Shown here: positions 1-10,776 of the stretch, one piece after another
Layout of the letters: each line of letters opens with the position of its first letter
How positions within the stretch are numbered: position 1 is the stretch's first letter
Origin: an uncultured Raoultella sp.
GTDB lineage: Bacteria > Pseudomonadota > Gammaproteobacteria > Enterobacterales > Enterobacteriaceae
Assembly: GCA_900759445.1 (NCBI GenBank)
Contig: CAAEVH010000056.1
Location: 1-64,000, forward strand
Length of the DNA stretch: 64,000 nt
Direction: 5' to 3'
Position numbers and translations under genes: made by a program
Notes under the pieces: model-generated
Seen by the model: only the letters and a program-made list of their open reading frames with translations
Databases searched by the model: none
Told to the model about the DNA's origin: nothing

Positions 1-90
1 AGCATGCTCACCAACCATGGAGCGCCACATTCTTGTGGTATGAAATATCGGCTCAGGGGACTGGCCCGCTTGCAAACATCTCAGAGAAAT
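1..90 (-). ncRNA. ssrS: 6S RNA (ssrS), 5' part, cut by the window edge
   Basis: 6S RNA binds sigma-70 RNA polymerase and down-tunes transcription in stationary phase. The minus strand from position 90 begins ATTTCTCTGAGATG and continues through GCCAGTCCCCTGAGCCG, matching the 5' half of E. coli ssrS with few substitutions. The 3' half lies left of the window. It sits directly downstream of zapA, as in E. coli. Confidence 0.93.
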
Positions 91-131
91 TTTGTTCTTG
101 CGCTTACTCTAACACAGTTAACTGCAAAGTG

Positions 132-557
<426 letters not shown>

Positions 558-627
558 CTATTCTGGTTCACCAGGGTCCAAAGTGGTAGCATACCATGAA
601 TATTCCTCCCAACGATGACGAATGCGC

Positions 628-1206
628 ATGTCTATACAGAACGAAATGCCTGGTTACAACGCTGTAGACCAGTTACTGAACCAACAGGGCGTGGGCTTAA
701 CCCCGGCCGAAATGCACGGTTTGATCAGTGGGATCCTGTGCGGCGGCAATAAAGACAGCAGCTGGCAGCCGCTGGTGCACGACCTGACAAACGAAGGCCT
801 CGCATTTGGTCACGAGCTGGCCGAGTCTCTGCGCACCATACATTCCGTGACCAGCGACTCGCTGGAAGACGACGGTTTCTTGTTCCAGCTCTATTTACCG
901 GAAGGTGACGCGGTAAGCGTGTTTGAACGCGCCGACGCGCTGGCCGGTTGGGTTAACCATTTCCTGCTCGGCCTGGGCGTTACGCAGCCTAAACTGGATA
1001 AAATCAAAGACGAAACCGGTGAAGCCATCGACGACCTGCGTAACATTGCGCAACTGGGGTACGACGAAGACGAAGATCAGGAAGAGCTGGAGATGTCGTT
1101 GGAAGAGATTATCGAGTACGTGCGCGTCGCTGCGCTGCTGTGCCACGAAACCTTTTCTCGCCAGCAGCCAACCGCACCGGAAGTTCGCAAGCCAACATTA
1201 CACTAA
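628..1206 (+). CDS. ygfB: UPF0149 family protein YgfB
   Basis: YgfB is a conserved UPF0149 protein of about 192 residues. In Pseudomonas its relative affects the AlpA regulator and beta-lactam tolerance; the role in enterobacteria is not settled. The start at 628 ([11 protein letters not shown]) gives the E. coli length and avoids a two-residue extension. A strongly acidic patch ([10 protein letters not shown]) lies near residue 150. It is the first gene of ygfB-pepP-ubiH-ubiI, 23 bases upstream of pepP, so it is probably co-transcribed with ubiquinone biosynthesis genes. Confidence 0.93.
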   Translation: MSIQNEMPGYNAVDQLLNQQGVGLTPAEMHGLISGILCGGNKDSSWQPLVHDLTNEGLAFGHELAESLRTIHSVTSDSLEDDGFLFQLYLPEGDAVSVFERADALAGWVNHFLLGLGVTQPKLDKIKDETGEAIDDLRNIAQLGYDEDEDQEELEMSLEEIIEYVRVAALLCHETFSRQQPTAPEVRKPTLH

Positions 1207-1229
1207 CGATAATTTGTTGAGGGGGCGTC

Positions 1230-2546
1230 ATGACACAGCAGGAATTTCTTTCTCGTCGCCAGGCATTGCTGGCGCAGATGCAGCCAGGCAGCGCCGCGCT
1301 GATTTTCGCCGCACCGGAAGCGGTCCGCAGCGCAGATTCAGAATACCCCTACCGGCAGAACAGCGATTTTTGGTACTTCACGGGATTTAATGAGCCGGAA
1401 GCCCTGCTGGTGTTGATTAAAAGCGACGACACCCACAACCATAGCGTGCTGTTTAACCGCGTCCGCGATCTGACCGCAGAGATCTGGTTCGGCCGTCGTC
1501 TGGGGCAGGAGGCCGCGCCGTCGAAGCTGGGCGTCGACCGCGCTCTGGCGTTCAGCGAAATTAACCAGCAGCTATTCCAGCTGCTTAACGGCCTTGATGC
1601 GATCTATTTTGCCCAGGGCGAATATGCCTATGCTGACAAAATCGTCTTCAACGCGCTGGAAAAACTGCGTAAAGGCGTGCGCCAGAATCTGCAGGCGCCC
1701 GGTTCAGTGATTGACTGGCGGCCGATGGTGCATGAGATGCGCCTGTTTAAATCGCCGGAAGAGCTGGAGGTGATGCGCCGCGCTGGCGAAATTTCCGCGC
1801 TGGCTCATACCCGCGCAATGCAGAAATGCCGTCCGGGCCTGTTCGAATACCAGCTGGAAGGGGAAATTCTGCATGAATTCAGCCGCCACGGCGCCCGTTT
1901 CCCCTCCTATAACACCATCGTGGGCGGTGGAGAAAACGGCTGTATTCTCCATTACACGGAAAACGAATCCGAGCTGCGCGATGGCGATTTGGTGCTGATT
2001 GACGCCGGCTGCGAATACCTCGGCTATGCCGGCGATATCACTCGCACCTTCCCGGTGAACGGTAAATTCAGCCCGGCGCAGCGCGAGATTTACGATATTG
2101 TCCTCGAGTCGCTGGAAACCGCGCTGGAGCTTTACCGTCCTGGCACCTCCATTCAGCAGGTTAACCAGGAAGTGGTGCGCATTATGATTACCGGTCTGGT
2201 GCGTCTCGGCATCCTGAAAGGGGATGTCGACGAGCTGATGGCAAACAATGCCCACCGTCCGTACTTTATGCATGGCCTGAGCCACTGGCTGGGACTCGAT
2301 GTCCATGATGTCGGCCACTACGATGTCGATCGCTCGCGTCTCCTTGAGCCGGGCATGGTGTTGACCGTTGAGCCGGGTCTCTACATTGCCGTCGACGCCG
2401 ATGTGCCGCCACAGTATCGCGGCATTGGCGTGCGTATTGAAGACGATATCGTCATCACCGAAGACGGCAATGAAAACCTCACCGCCGGCGTGGTGAAAAA
2501 AGCTGATGATATTGAGGCGCTGATGGCGGCGGCACGGCGGTCATGA
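1230..2546 (+). CDS. pepP: Xaa-Pro aminopeptidase P
   Basis: PepP is a cytoplasmic dimanganese peptidase that removes N-terminal residues preceding proline. The 438 residues (E. coli 441) show the N-terminal creatinase-like domain and the C-terminal pita-bread fold, with metal-ligand motifs in order: DAGCEY, GDITRTF, HGLSHWLG, TVEPGLY and RIEDDI. A GAGGGGG ribosome site precedes the start. The stop overlaps the ubiH start by four bases (ATGA), which indicates translational coupling. Confidence 0.96.
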   Translation: MTQQEFLSRRQALLAQMQPGSAALIFAAPEAVRSADSEYPYRQNSDFWYFTGFNEPEALLVLIKSDDTHNHSVLFNRVRDLTAEIWFGRRLGQEAAPSKLGVDRALAFSEINQQLFQLLNGLDAIYFAQGEYAYADKIVFNALEKLRKGVRQNLQAPGSVIDWRPMVHEMRLFKSPEELEVMRRAGEISALAHTRAMQKCRPGLFEYQLEGEILHEFSRHGARFPSYNTIVGGGENGCILHYTENESELRDGDLVLIDAGCEYLGYAGDITRTFPVNGKFSPAQREIYDIVLESLETALELYRPGTSIQQVNQEVVRIMITGLVRLGILKGDVDELMANNAHRPYFMHGLSHWLGLDVHDVGHYDVDRSRLLEPGMVLTVEPGLYIAVDADVPPQYRGIGVRIEDDIVITEDGNENLTAGVVKKADDIEALMAAARRS

Positions 2547-3721
2547 GCATCCTGATCGTTGGCGGAGGGATGACCGGGGCAACCCTGGCGTTAGCTATCT
2601 CGCGCTTAACCCACGGCGCGCTCCCGGTGCATCTGGTCGAGGCCGCGCAGCCGGACTCGTCGCAGCATCCGGGGTTTGATGCCCGTGCGATTGCGCTGGC
2701 GGCGGGGACCTGCCAGCAGCTGGCGCGTACCGGCATCTGGCAAGGCATTGCCGATTGCGCGACGCCGATTCAGCGTGTTCACGTCAGCGATCGTGGGCAT
2801 GCGGGATTCGTGACGCTCGATGCGCAGGACTACGGACTGGCGGCGCTGGGGCAGGTGGTCGAGCTGCACGATATCGGCCAGCGATTGTTTGCGCAACTGC
2901 GCGAAGCGCCGGGCATTACCTTACACTGCCCGGCGAAAGTCGAAGACGTCACCCGGTGGGAGGAGGGCGTCAGCATCACCCTGGACAGCGGCGAGACGAT
3001 CGCCGGCCAACTGTTGGTTGCCGCCGATGGTTCGCGCTCGACGCTGGGCGCTCGCTGCGGCATGAGCTGGCAGCAGCAGCCTTACCAGCAGCTGGCGATT
3101 ATTGCCAACGTCAGCACGGCGTTGCCCCATGAAGGGCGCGCCTTTGAGCGCTTCACCGAACATGGTCCGCTGGCCATGCTGCCGATGTCACACGGACGCT
3201 GTTCGTTGGTATGGTGTCACCCGCAGTCGCGGCGCGATGAGGTTCTGGGGTGGTCCGACGCGCAATTTTGCGAGCAGCTGCAGCAGGCATTTGGCTGGCG
3301 GCTGGGGCGCATCACTCATACCGGGAAGCGCAGCGTTTATCCATTGACGTTGACTACCGCTACGCGCCCGGTTTCCCATCGCCTGGTGCTGGTCGGTAAT
3401 GCGGCGCAGACGCTGCATCCCATCGCCGGGCAGGGCTTTAATCTCGGTCTGCGGGATGTGATGAGCCTGGCGGAAACGCTGGCCCAGGCCGGCGCTAACG
3501 GACAGGATCCCGGCGATTACTCACTTCTTTGTCACTATCAGGCGCGGCGAGCGGATGATAAGGCCGCGACCATCGGCGTGACCGATGGGCTGGTGCATCT
3601 GTTCGCTAATCGTTGGGCGCCGCTGGTGGCGGGGCGTAACGTGGGTCTGATGGCGATGGAATTATTTACCCCGGCGCGCGACGCGCTGGCGCAGCGTACC
3701 CTCGGTTGGGTTCCTCGTTAA
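2543..3721 (+). CDS. ubiH: 2-octaprenyl-6-methoxyphenol hydroxylase UbiH
   Basis: UbiH is an FAD-dependent monooxygenase of aerobic ubiquinone biosynthesis (C1 hydroxylation of the ring), part of the soluble Ubi complex. Its 392 residues match the E. coli length. The N-terminal Rossmann motif IVGGGMTGATLALA (from about residue 5) and the C-terminal FAD motif GNAAQTLHPIAGQGFNLG are clear; GN replaces the usual GD, as is typical of UbiH. It overlaps pepP by four bases, and paralogous ubiI follows after 10 bases. Confidence 0.95.
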   Translation: MSILIVGGGMTGATLALAISRLTHGALPVHLVEAAQPDSSQHPGFDARAIALAAGTCQQLARTGIWQGIADCATPIQRVHVSDRGHAGFVTLDAQDYGLAALGQVVELHDIGQRLFAQLREAPGITLHCPAKVEDVTRWEEGVSITLDSGETIAGQLLVAADGSRSTLGARCGMSWQQQPYQQLAIIANVSTALPHEGRAFERFTEHGPLAMLPMSHGRCSLVWCHPQSRRDEVLGWSDAQFCEQLQQAFGWRLGRITHTGKRSVYPLTLTTATRPVSHRLVLVGNAAQTLHPIAGQGFNLGLRDVMSLAETLAQAGANGQDPGDYSLLCHYQARRADDKAATIGVTDGLVHLFANRWAPLVAGRNVGLMAMELFTPARDALAQRTLGWVPR

Positions 3722-3731
3722 GGAGTTGAAC

Positions 3732-4934
3732 GTGCAAAGTGTTGATGTTGCCATTGTTGGCGGTGGCATGGTGGGTCTGGCGGTCGCCTGCGGTTTGCAG
3801 GGGAGCGGGCTGCGGGTTGCGGTGCTGGAACAAGCCGAGCCGCAGCCGTTAAACGCCGATGCGCCGCCGGCGCTGCGGGTATCCGCCATTAACGCCGCCA
3901 GCGAAAAACTGCTTACCCGGCTGGATGTCTGGCCGGAGATTGTCGCCCGGCGCGCCAGCTGTTATCACGGTATGGAAGTGTGGGATAAGGACAGCTTTGG
4001 CCACATCAGCTTTGATGACCAGAGTATGGGCTTCAGCCACCTTGGCCATATTATTGAAAATGCGGTCGTTCATCATGCGCTGTGGCAAAAGGCGCAGCGT
4101 TGCGCCGACGTCACGCTGCTGGCCCCGGCGCAGCTGCAGCAGGTGGCGTGGGGAGAAAACGAAGCATTTCTCAGCTTGCAGGATGGCAAGATGCTGACCG
4201 CCAGGCTGGTGGTCGGCGCCGACGGTGCAAACTCCTGGTTGCGCAACAAAGCGGATATCCCGCTGACGTTCTGGGACTATCGCCATCATGCGCTGGTTGC
4301 CACCATTCGTACCGCAGAGCCGCATCAGGCGATTGCCCGTCAGGCGTTCCACGGCGACGGCATTCTGGCGTTTCTGCCGCTGAGCGATCCGCATCTGTGT
4401 TCGATCGTCTGGTCGCTGTCGCCGCAGGAAGCACAGCGGATGCAGCAGGTCGACGAAGCGGCGTTTAATCAGGCGCTGAATATTGCCTTCGATAACCGGC
4501 TTGGCCTGTGCCAGCTTGCCAGCGAGCGTCAGACTTTCCCGTTGACCGGTCGCTACGCGCGCCAGTTCGCCGCGCATCGCCTGGCGCTGGTGGGCGATGC
4601 CGCGCACACCATTCACCCGCTGGCCGGCCAGGGGGTGAATCTGGGCTTTATGGATGCAGCGGAACTGATCGATGAACTCCGTCGTCTGCATGCGCAGGGC
4701 AAAGATTTTGGTCAGTACCTGTATCTGCGTCGCTATGAACGTAGTCGCAAGCACAGCGCTGCGATGATGCTGGCGGGGATGCAGGGCTTCCGCGAAATGT
4801 TCTCTGGCAGCCACCCGGCGAAGAAACTGCTGCGCGATATTGGCCTCAAACTGGCGGATACACTACCCGGCGTCAAACCGCAGTTGATTCGCCAGGCAAT
4901 GGGCTTAAACGATCTTCCTGCCTGGTTACGTTAA
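3732..4934 (+). CDS. ubiI: 2-octaprenylphenol hydroxylase UbiI (VisC)
   Basis: UbiI catalyses the C5 hydroxylation step of ubiquinone biosynthesis and is a paralogue of the preceding UbiH. The 400 residues match E. coli. The FAD motifs VAIVGGGMVGLAVACGL (N-terminus) and GDAAHTIHPLAGQGVNLG (about residue 290) are intact. A TTG two codons upstream is in frame, but GTG at 3732 is preferred: it reproduces the known N-terminus (MQSVDVAIVGG) and is correctly spaced from AAGGAG at 3720-3725. A strong terminator follows. Confidence 0.95.
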   Translation: MQSVDVAIVGGGMVGLAVACGLQGSGLRVAVLEQAEPQPLNADAPPALRVSAINAASEKLLTRLDVWPEIVARRASCYHGMEVWDKDSFGHISFDDQSMGFSHLGHIIENAVVHHALWQKAQRCADVTLLAPAQLQQVAWGENEAFLSLQDGKMLTARLVVGADGANSWLRNKADIPLTFWDYRHHALVATIRTAEPHQAIARQAFHGDGILAFLPLSDPHLCSIVWSLSPQEAQRMQQVDEAAFNQALNIAFDNRLGLCQLASERQTFPLTGRYARQFAAHRLALVGDAAHTIHPLAGQGVNLGFMDAAELIDELRRLHAQGKDFGQYLYLRRYERSRKHSAAMMLAGMQGFREMFSGSHPAKKLLRDIGLKLADTLPGVKPQLIRQAMGLNDLPAWLR

Positions 4935-4953
4935 GCGCGTCACACTTCTCTCT

Positions 4954-4975
4954 CCCGGCCCCGGCGCCGGGTTTT
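4954..4975 (+). terminator. Intrinsic terminator after ubiI
   Basis: CCCGGC (4954-4959) pairs with GCCGGG (4966-4971) around a six-base loop and is followed by GTTTTC. It lies 20 bases after the ubiI stop and should end the ygfB-pepP-ubiH-ubiI transcript. Confidence 0.8.
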
Positions 4976-5369
4976 CTCCTCTCATTTGAAATAATCTAAT
5001 CTCACCCATTTTTTCGCATTAGTTTTATTAATGTCTCTCTTTTTTTGAAACAGAAAATAGGCCCTTTTTTTCGCATAAAATACCATCATGCTCGGTATTA
5101 TCAGTTCATGATGTTAATTTTATGTGGCATAAATCGCTTTTTTCCAGTCAATAACTCTGTAGTCTTTTTGGCGACTTTTAGTCATAAGCTAATGTGATGT
5201 CCTGATTTAGCTTATGGTTTAGCGCCGGGTTAGGTGGTAAGTTCAGGCAAAAGAGAACGTTTGCGTCGGCGTCCGGACATGGCGCCGACGGCGGATTTCG
5301 TGGGGCGAAATCGCCCCAATGACATCGCCCAACCCAGTAGCTGGTTCCGTTTTATTCGATGAGGAAAAG
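4976..5369 (+). promoter_or_regulatory. gcvTHP control region and structured leader
   Basis: This 390-base gap has no gene. An AT-rich stretch (4981-5220) would be the promoter and activator zone; in E. coli this region binds GcvA, Lrp and PurR, and that role is inferred here from position. Just upstream of gcvT are two GC-rich inverted repeats: a CGTCGGCG/CGCCGACG pair at about 5263-5290 and GGGGCGA-AAT-CGCCCC at about 5302-5317. No T-run follows them, so they are leader structures, not terminators. No glycine riboswitch core was recognised. Confidence 0.55.
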
Positions 5370-6464
5370 ATGGCTCAACAGACTCCGTTGTATGAACAAC
5401 ACACGCTGTGCGGCGCTCGCATGGTGGACTTCCATGGCTGGATGATGCCGCTACATTACGGTTCCCAGATTGATGAGCACCACGCGGTGCGGGGCGACGC
5501 CGGTATGTTCGATGTCTCGCACATGACCATCGTCGATTTCCACGGCAGCCGCATTCGGGAGTTCCTGCGCTATCTGCTGGCTAACGATGTCGCGAAGCTG
5601 ACGGTGCCGGGCAAAGCGCTATATACCGGCATGCTTACCGCGTCCGCCGGCGTCATCGATGACCTGATTGTCTATTTCCTTACCGAAGATTATTTCCGCC
5701 TCGTTGTTAACTCCGCCACCCGTGAAAAAGACCTCGCCTGGATTACCCGGCAGGCTGAACCCTATGGTCTTGAAATGACCGTTCGTGACGATCTTTCGCT
5801 GATTGCCGTACAGGGGCCGCAGGCGAAAGCGAAAGCGGCAACCCTGTTCACCGACGCACAGCGTCAGGCCGTAGAAGGGATGAAACCGTTCTTTGGCGTA
5901 CAGGCCGGCGATCTGTTTATTGCGACCACCGGTTATACCGGTGAAGCCGGTTACGAAATCGCCATGCCGAATGAGCAGGCTGCTGATTTCTGGCGTGGCC
6001 TGCTGGACGCTGGCGTGAAGCCGTGCGGTCTGGGCGCTCGCGATACCTTGCGTCTGGAAGCGGGGATGAACCTGTATGGCCAGGAGATGGATGAAAGCAT
6101 CTCTCCGCTGGCGGCGAATATGGGCTGGACCATTGCCTGGGAACCCGCAGATCGCGCATTCATCGGCCGCGAAGCGCTGGAACTGCAGCGTGAAAAAGGT
6201 ACCGAGCAGCTGGTGGGGCTGGTGATGACCGAGAAAGGCGTCCTGCGCGGCGGTCTGCCGGTGCGCTTTAGCGATGCAGACGGTAATCAGCAAGAAGGTA
6301 TTATCACCAGCGGCACCTTCTCCCCGACGCTGGGCTACAGTATTGCGCTGGCGCGCGTACCGGCCGGTATCGGCGAGACGGCCATTGTGCAGATTCGCAA
6401 CCGCGAAATGCCGGTAAAAGTGACTAAACCTGTTTTTGTACGCAACGGCAAAGCCGTGGTGTGA
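5370..6464 (+). CDS. gcvT: Glycine cleavage system aminomethyltransferase (T protein)
   Basis: GcvT transfers the methylene group from the aminomethyl-lipoyl H protein to tetrahydrofolate and releases ammonia. From ATG 5370 the product is 364 residues, the E. coli length, starting [20 protein letters not shown]. The frame is open 51 bases further upstream, but that extension lacks a ribosome site, whereas GAGGA precedes 5370. The family motif [16 protein letters not shown] lies near residue 228. First gene of gcvTHP; gcvH follows after 24 bases. Confidence 0.97.
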   Translation: MAQQTPLYEQHTLCGARMVDFHGWMMPLHYGSQIDEHHAVRGDAGMFDVSHMTIVDFHGSRIREFLRYLLANDVAKLTVPGKALYTGMLTASAGVIDDLIVYFLTEDYFRLVVNSATREKDLAWITRQAEPYGLEMTVRDDLSLIAVQGPQAKAKAATLFTDAQRQAVEGMKPFFGVQAGDLFIATTGYTGEAGYEIAMPNEQAADFWRGLLDAGVKPCGLGARDTLRLEAGMNLYGQEMDESISPLAANMGWTIAWEPADRAFIGREALELQREKGTEQLVGLVMTEKGVLRGGLPVRFSDADGNQQEGIITSGTFSPTLGYSIALARVPAGIGETAIVQIRNREMPVKVTKPVFVRNGKAVV

Positions 6465-6488
6465 TTCCCCTTTTTTGGAGATTAATTG

Positions 6489-6878
6489 ATGAGCAACGTA
6501 CCAGCAGAACTGAAATACAGTAAAGAACACGAATGGCTGCGCAAAGAAGCTGACGGCACCTACACCGTCGGGATCACCGAACATGCCCAGGAACTGCTTG
6601 GCGATATGGTTTTCGTCGATCTGCCGGACGTTGGCGCAACCGTTGAAGCGGGTGACGACTGTGCGGTTGCCGAGTCGGTAAAAGCAGCTTCGGATATTTA
6701 TGCCCCGATTAGCGGCGAGATTGTGGCGGTGAACGAAGAGCTCAACGACTCTCCGGAGCTGGTGAACAGCGACCCGTACGCGGACGGCTGGATCTTTAAA
6801 ATTAAGGCCAGCGATGAAGCGCAGGTTGCGGCCCTGCTTGACGCGGATGCCTATGCGGCGCTGCTGGAAAACGAGTAA
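6489..6878 (+). CDS. gcvH: Glycine cleavage system H protein
   Basis: GcvH carries the lipoyl arm that shuttles the aminomethyl intermediate between P, T and L proteins. The 129 residues match E. coli in length. The lipoylated lysine is Lys65 in [17 protein letters not shown] immediately upstream also opens the frame, but ATG 6489 gives the family N-terminus [18 protein letters not shown] stem-loop separates gcvH from gcvP. Confidence 0.97.
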   Translation: MSNVPAELKYSKEHEWLRKEADGTYTVGITEHAQELLGDMVFVDLPDVGATVEAGDDCAVAESVKAASDIYAPISGEIVAVNEELNDSPELVNSDPYADGWIFKIKASDEAQVAALLDADAYAALLENE

Positions 6879-6890
6879 ATATCTTGTCCC

Positions 6891-6934
6891 TTCACGCTGC
6901 GGGCATCTGCTGCCGGCAGCGTGAATGATTTTTG
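6891..6934 (+). terminator. Stem-loop between gcvH and gcvP (partial terminator)
   Basis: TTCACGCTGC (6891-6900) pairs perfectly with GCAGCGTGAA (6916-6925) around a 15-base loop, followed by TGATTTTTG. It is terminator-like but inside the operon, so it probably attenuates gcvP expression or protects the upstream mRNA. Confidence 0.65.
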
Positions 6935-6992
6935 CCTGTTCAGGTAAGTAAAGACACATACGATTCACTGCACGTTTCAGGAACCATCGCTC

Positions 6993-9866
6993 ATGACTCA
7001 GACTTTAGGTCAGCTTGAAAACCGCGGCGCCTTTATTGAACGTCACATCGGTCCGGATGCTCAGCAACAGCAGGAGATGCTGAACACCGTCGGCGCCGAT
7101 TCGCTTAACGCCCTGATTGGCCAGATTGTGCCGCAGGATATTCAGCTGGCGACACCCCCTCAGGTGGGTGACGCGACTACCGAATTCGCCGCGCTGGCGG
7201 AACTGAAGGCGATCGCCGGTCGCAACAAGCGCTTCAAGTCTTACATCGGCATGGGTTATACCGCCGTGCAGCTGCCGCCGGTTATTCAGCGCAATATGCT
7301 GGAAAATCCGGGTTGGTATACCGCTTACACCCCTTACCAGCCGGAAGTTTCCCAGGGTCGCCTGGAATCACTGCTGAATTTCCAGCAGGTGACCCTCGAT
7401 CTGACCGGGCTGGATATCGCCTCCGCTTCACTGCTGGATGAGGCGACCGCCGGCGCTGAAGCAATGGCGATGGCCAAACGCGTCAGCAAGCTGAAGAATG
7501 CGAACCGCTTCTTCGTTGCCGCCGATGTACATCCGCAGACCCTGGATGTGGTGCGCACCCGCGCCGCAACCTTTGGCTTTGACGTCATCGTTGATGAGGC
7601 GGAAAAAGCGCTCGACCATCAGGACGTTTTCGGCGTGCTGCTGCAGCAGGTGGGGACCACCGGCGAAATTCATGATTACAGCAAGCTGATCGCCGAGCTG
7701 AAAGCACGCAAAGTGGTGGTCAGCGTCGCTGCGGACTTCATGGCGCTGGTTCTGCTGACTGCACCGGGCAAACAGGGTGCCGATATCGTCTTCGGTTCCG
7801 CCCAGCGCTTTGGCGTGCCGATGGGCTACGGCGGCCCGCACGCGGCCTTCTTTGCCGCAAAAGATGAATTTAAACGCTCGATGCCGGGCCGTATTATCGG
7901 CGTATCAAAAGATGCCGCCGGTAACACCGCGCTGCGTATGGCGATGCAGACCCGCGAACAGCATATCCGTCGCGAGAAAGCGAACTCCAATATTTGTACT
8001 TCCCAGGTATTGCTGGCAAACATCGCCAGCCTGTACGCGGTGTTCCACGGGCCAGAGGGCCTGAAGCGCATCGCCAGCCGCATCCACCGGCTGACCGATA
8101 TTCTGGCCGACGGGCTGCAGAAAAAAGGGCTCAAGCTGCGCCATGCCCACTACTTCGACACTCTGTGCGTGGAAGTGGTCGACAAAGCGGCGGTGCTGGC
8201 ACGCGCCGAAGCGCTGGAAATTAACCTGCGCAGCGACATCCATAACGCCGTTGGCATCACCCTTGATGAAGCAACAACCCGCGAAGATGTGCTGAACCTG
8301 TTCCGCGCTATTATTGGCGACGACCACGGCCTGGATATCGATACCCTGGATAAAGACGTGGCGCTCGACAGCCGCTCGATCCCGGAAAGCATGCTGCGTA
8401 ACGACGCGATCCTGACGCATCCGGTGTTCAATCGCTACCACAGCGAAACCGAGATGATGCGCTATATGCACTCACTGGAGCGTAAAGATCTGGCGTTGAA
8501 TCAGGCGATGATCCCGCTGGGATCCTGCACCATGAAACTCAACGCCGCGGCGGAAATGATCCCGATCACCTGGCCAGAGTTTGCCGAGCTGCACCCGTTC
8601 TGCCCGGCGGAACAGGCGGAAGGCTACCATCAGATGATCGCCCAGCTCTCCGACTGGCTGGTAAAACTGACCGGTTACGACGCCGTCTGCATGCAGCCAA
8701 ACTCTGGCGCACAGGGCGAGTACGCGGGCCTGCTGGCCATTCGCCATTACCACGAAAGCCGTAATGAAGGCCATCGCGACATCTGCCTGATCCCAAGTTC
8801 TGCGCATGGTACCAACCCGGCGTCGGCACAGATGGCCGGCATGCAGGTTGTGGTGGTTGCCTGTGATAAAAACGGCAACATCGATCTCGCGGATCTGCGC
8901 CTCAAGGCGGAGCAGGCGGGTGAGAACCTCTCTTGCATCATGGTGACCTACCCGTCAACGCACGGCGTTTACGAAGAGACGATCCGCGAAGTGTGCGAAA
9001 TCGTGCATCAGTTCGGCGGTCAGGTTTACCTCGACGGCGCTAACATGAACGCCCAGGTCGGCATTACCTCTCCGGGCTTTATCGGCGCGGATGTCTCGCA
9101 CCTTAACTTGCACAAAACCTTCTGCATCCCGCACGGCGGCGGCGGTCCGGGTATGGGGCCGATCGGCGTCAAAGCGCATCTGGCACCGTTTGTTCCGGGC
9201 CACAGCGTGGTACAGATCGAAGGGATGTTGACCCGTCAGGGCGCGGTTTCTGCCGCACCGTTCGGCAGCGCTTCCATTCTGCCAATCAGCTGGATGTATA
9301 TCCGCATGATGGGCGCCGAAGGGCTGAAGCAGGCGAGCCAGGTGGCAATTCTGAATGCCAACTACATCGCTACCCGTCTGAAAGAGGCGTTCCCGGTGCT
9401 TTACACCGGCCGCGACGGTCGCGTGGCGCACGAATGTATTCTGGATATTCGTCCTCTGAAAGAAGAGACCGGCATCAGCGAGCTGGATATTGCCAAACGT
9501 CTGATCGACTTCGGTTTCCACGCGCCGACGATGTCCTTCCCGGTGGCCGGTACGCTGATGGTTGAGCCGACGGAATCCGAAAGCAAAGTCGAGCTGGATC
9601 GCTTTATCGATGCCATGCTGGCGATTCGCAGTGAAATCGACCGTGTGCAAGCGGGCGAGTGGCCGCTGGAAGATAACCCGCTGGTTAACGCTCCGCACAC
9701 GCAGGGCGAGCTGGTTGCCGAATGGAACCATCCGTACACCCGCGAACTGGCGGTATTCCCGGCAGGTCTGGCGAATAAATACTGGCCGACGGTGAAGCGC
9801 CTGGATGATGTTTACGGCGACCGTAACCTGTTCTGCTCCTGCGTACCGATGAGCGAATACCAGTAA
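6993..9866 (+). CDS. gcvP: Glycine dehydrogenase (decarboxylating), P protein
   Basis: GcvP is the PLP enzyme that decarboxylates glycine and loads the aminomethyl group on GcvH. At 957 residues it equals E. coli GcvP. The PLP-binding lysine lies in [16 protein letters not shown] (around residue 705), with the glycine-rich loop after it. The N-terminal half (to about residue 450) is the catalytically silent paralogous half typical of the single-chain form. Last gene of gcvTHP, followed by a strong terminator. Confidence 0.97.
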   Translation: MTQTLGQLENRGAFIERHIGPDAQQQQEMLNTVGADSLNALIGQIVPQDIQLATPPQVGDATTEFAALAELKAIAGRNKRFKSYIGMGYTAVQLPPVIQRNMLENPGWYTAYTPYQPEVSQGRLESLLNFQQVTLDLTGLDIASASLLDEATAGAEAMAMAKRVSKLKNANRFFVAADVHPQTLDVVRTRAATFGFDVIVDEAEKALDHQDVFGVLLQQVGTTGEIHDYSKLIAELKARKVVVSVAADFMALVLLTAPGKQGADIVFGSAQRFGVPMGYGGPHAAFFAAKDEFKRSMPGRIIGVSKDAAGNTALRMAMQTREQHIRREKANSNICTSQVLLANIASLYAVFHGPEGLKRIASRIHRLTDILADGLQKKGLKLRHAHYFDTLCVEVVDKAAVLARAEALEINLRSDIHNAVGITLDEATTREDVLNLFRAIIGDDHGLDIDTLDKDVALDSRSIPESMLRNDAILTHPVFNRYHSETEMMRYMHSLERKDLALNQAMIPLGSCTMKLNAAAEMIPITWPEFAELHPFCPAEQAEGYHQMIAQLSDWLVKLTGYDAVCMQPNSGAQGEYAGLLAIRHYHESRNEGHRDICLIPSSAHGTNPASAQMAGMQVVVVACDKNGNIDLADLRLKAEQAGENLSCIMVTYPSTHGVYEETIREVCEIVHQFGGQVYLDGANMNAQVGITSPGFIGADVSHLNLHKTFCIPHGGGGPGMGPIGVKAHLAPFVPGHSVVQIEGMLTRQGAVSAAPFGSASILPISWMYIRMMGAEGLKQASQVAILNANYIATRLKEAFPVLYTGRDGRVAHECILDIRPLKEETGISELDIAKRLIDFGFHAPTMSFPVAGTLMVEPTESESKVELDRFIDAMLAIRSEIDRVQAGEWPLEDNPLVNAPHTQGELVAEWNHPYTRELAVFPAGLANKYWPTVKRLDDVYGDRNLFCSCVPMSEYQ

Positions 9867-9888
9867 TTCACTGACTGGACTATCTTTT

Positions 9889-9915
9889 AAAGGCGCTTCG
9901 GCGCCTTTATTTTTT
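9889..9915 (+). terminator. Intrinsic terminator of gcvTHP
   Basis: AAAGGCGC-TTCG-GCGCCTTT is a perfect eight-base-pair stem with a stable UUCG-type tetraloop, followed by ATTTTTT. It lies 22 bases after the gcvP stop. Confidence 0.92.
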
Positions 9916-9926
9916 GGGGGAAGAGG

Positions 9927-10670
9927 ATGGCTATAGCACTGATTACCGGCGCCAGCCGCGGAATAGGTAAGGCGACGGCGCTGCTGTTGGCACAGGAAGG
10001 GTATACCGTGGTGGTCAATTATCATCACAACATCAGCGCGGCGATGGCGGTGGTCAATGAGATTGTCGTCCTTGGCGGCAAAGCCGTTGCGCTGGGGGCC
10101 GATATCAGCGATGAGGCGCAGGTCATGGCGATGTTTGACGGAATCGACCGTCTTGCGGAACCGCTGACCGCGCTGGTTAACAACGCCGGCATCCTGTTTG
10201 CGCAAAGCACCGTAGAACACCTGACCGCCGGGCGGATTAATCAGGTGCTGAGTACCAATGTCACCGGCTATTTCCTCTGTTGCCGGGAGGCGGTGAAGCG
10301 AATGTCATATCGACACGGCGGAAAAGGTGGGGCGATCGTCAATGTTTCATCAGCGGCATCGCGTCTGGGCGCGCCGGGGGAATATGTGGATTATGCCGCC
10401 TCGAAAGGGGCGGTGGACACCCTGACCACCGGACTTTCGCTGGAAGTGGCGGCGCAGGGAATTCGCGTCAACGGCGTGCGTCCCGGCTTTATCTATACCG
10501 AGATGCACGCGTCGGGCGGTGAGCCCGGACGCGTGGATCGGGTGAAAGCGGGGCTGCCGATGCAGCGCGGCGGGCAGCCGGAGGAGGTCGCGCAGGCCAT
10601 CGCCTGGCTGCTGAGCGACAAAGCCTCCTACGTGACCGGTAGTTTCCTGGAGCTGGCGGGCGGCAAATAA
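9927..10670 (+). CDS. ygfF: SDR-family oxidoreductase YgfF
   Basis: YgfF is a short-chain dehydrogenase of unknown substrate. The 247 residues match E. coli. Visible motifs are the NAD(P) fold TGASRGIGKATALL (from about residue 7), NNAGIL (near 90) and the catalytic Ser and Tyr-x-x-x-Lys in NVSSAASRLG and YVDYAASKG. It starts 12 bases after the gcvP terminator, with AAGAGGATGG at the start. Placement next to gcvP is the same as in E. coli. It is convergent with scsD across a REP-like repeat. Confidence 0.92.
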   Translation: MAIALITGASRGIGKATALLLAQEGYTVVVNYHHNISAAMAVVNEIVVLGGKAVALGADISDEAQVMAMFDGIDRLAEPLTALVNNAGILFAQSTVEHLTAGRINQVLSTNVTGYFLCCREAVKRMSYRHGGKGGAIVNVSSAASRLGAPGEYVDYAASKGAVDTLTTGLSLEVAAQGIRVNGVRPGFIYTEMHASGGEPGRVDRVKAGLPMQRGGQPEEVAQAIAWLLSDKASYVTGSFLELAGGK

Positions 10671-10686
10671 GATGTGCGAACGCTCT

Positions 10687-10761
10687 GCCTTATCCGGGCT
10701 ACAACCGCTGGCCGGCGGTAAATAACCGCTACCCCACGGCACTTGTAGCCCGGCTAAGCGC
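10687..10761. repeat. REP/BIME-like palindromic pair between ygfF and scsD
   Basis: GCCTTATCCGGGCTACAA (10687-10704) and the inverted partner TTGTAGCCCGGCTAAGCGC (10743-10761) flank a shorter GC-rich inverted repeat. This is the organisation of enterobacterial REP pairs found between convergent genes; it may act as a bidirectional terminator or mRNA stabiliser. Confidence 0.75.
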
Positions 10762-10776
10762 AGCGCCAGTCGGGGG

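Noticed and set aside
5221..5369. Glycine riboswitch upstream of gcvT
   Set aside because: The leader has GC hairpins but none of the conserved glycine aptamer core; enterobacterial gcvTHP is controlled by GcvA, Lrp and GcvB-linked regulation.
5619..6968. Long minus-strand frame (449 codons) opposite gcvT and gcvH
   Set aside because: It is antisense to two well-recognised genes, has no family features, and is explained by high G+C codon bias.
8955..10220. Long minus-strand frame (421 codons) opposite gcvP and ygfF
   Set aside because: Antisense to real genes and the gcv terminator; no ribosome site or motif.
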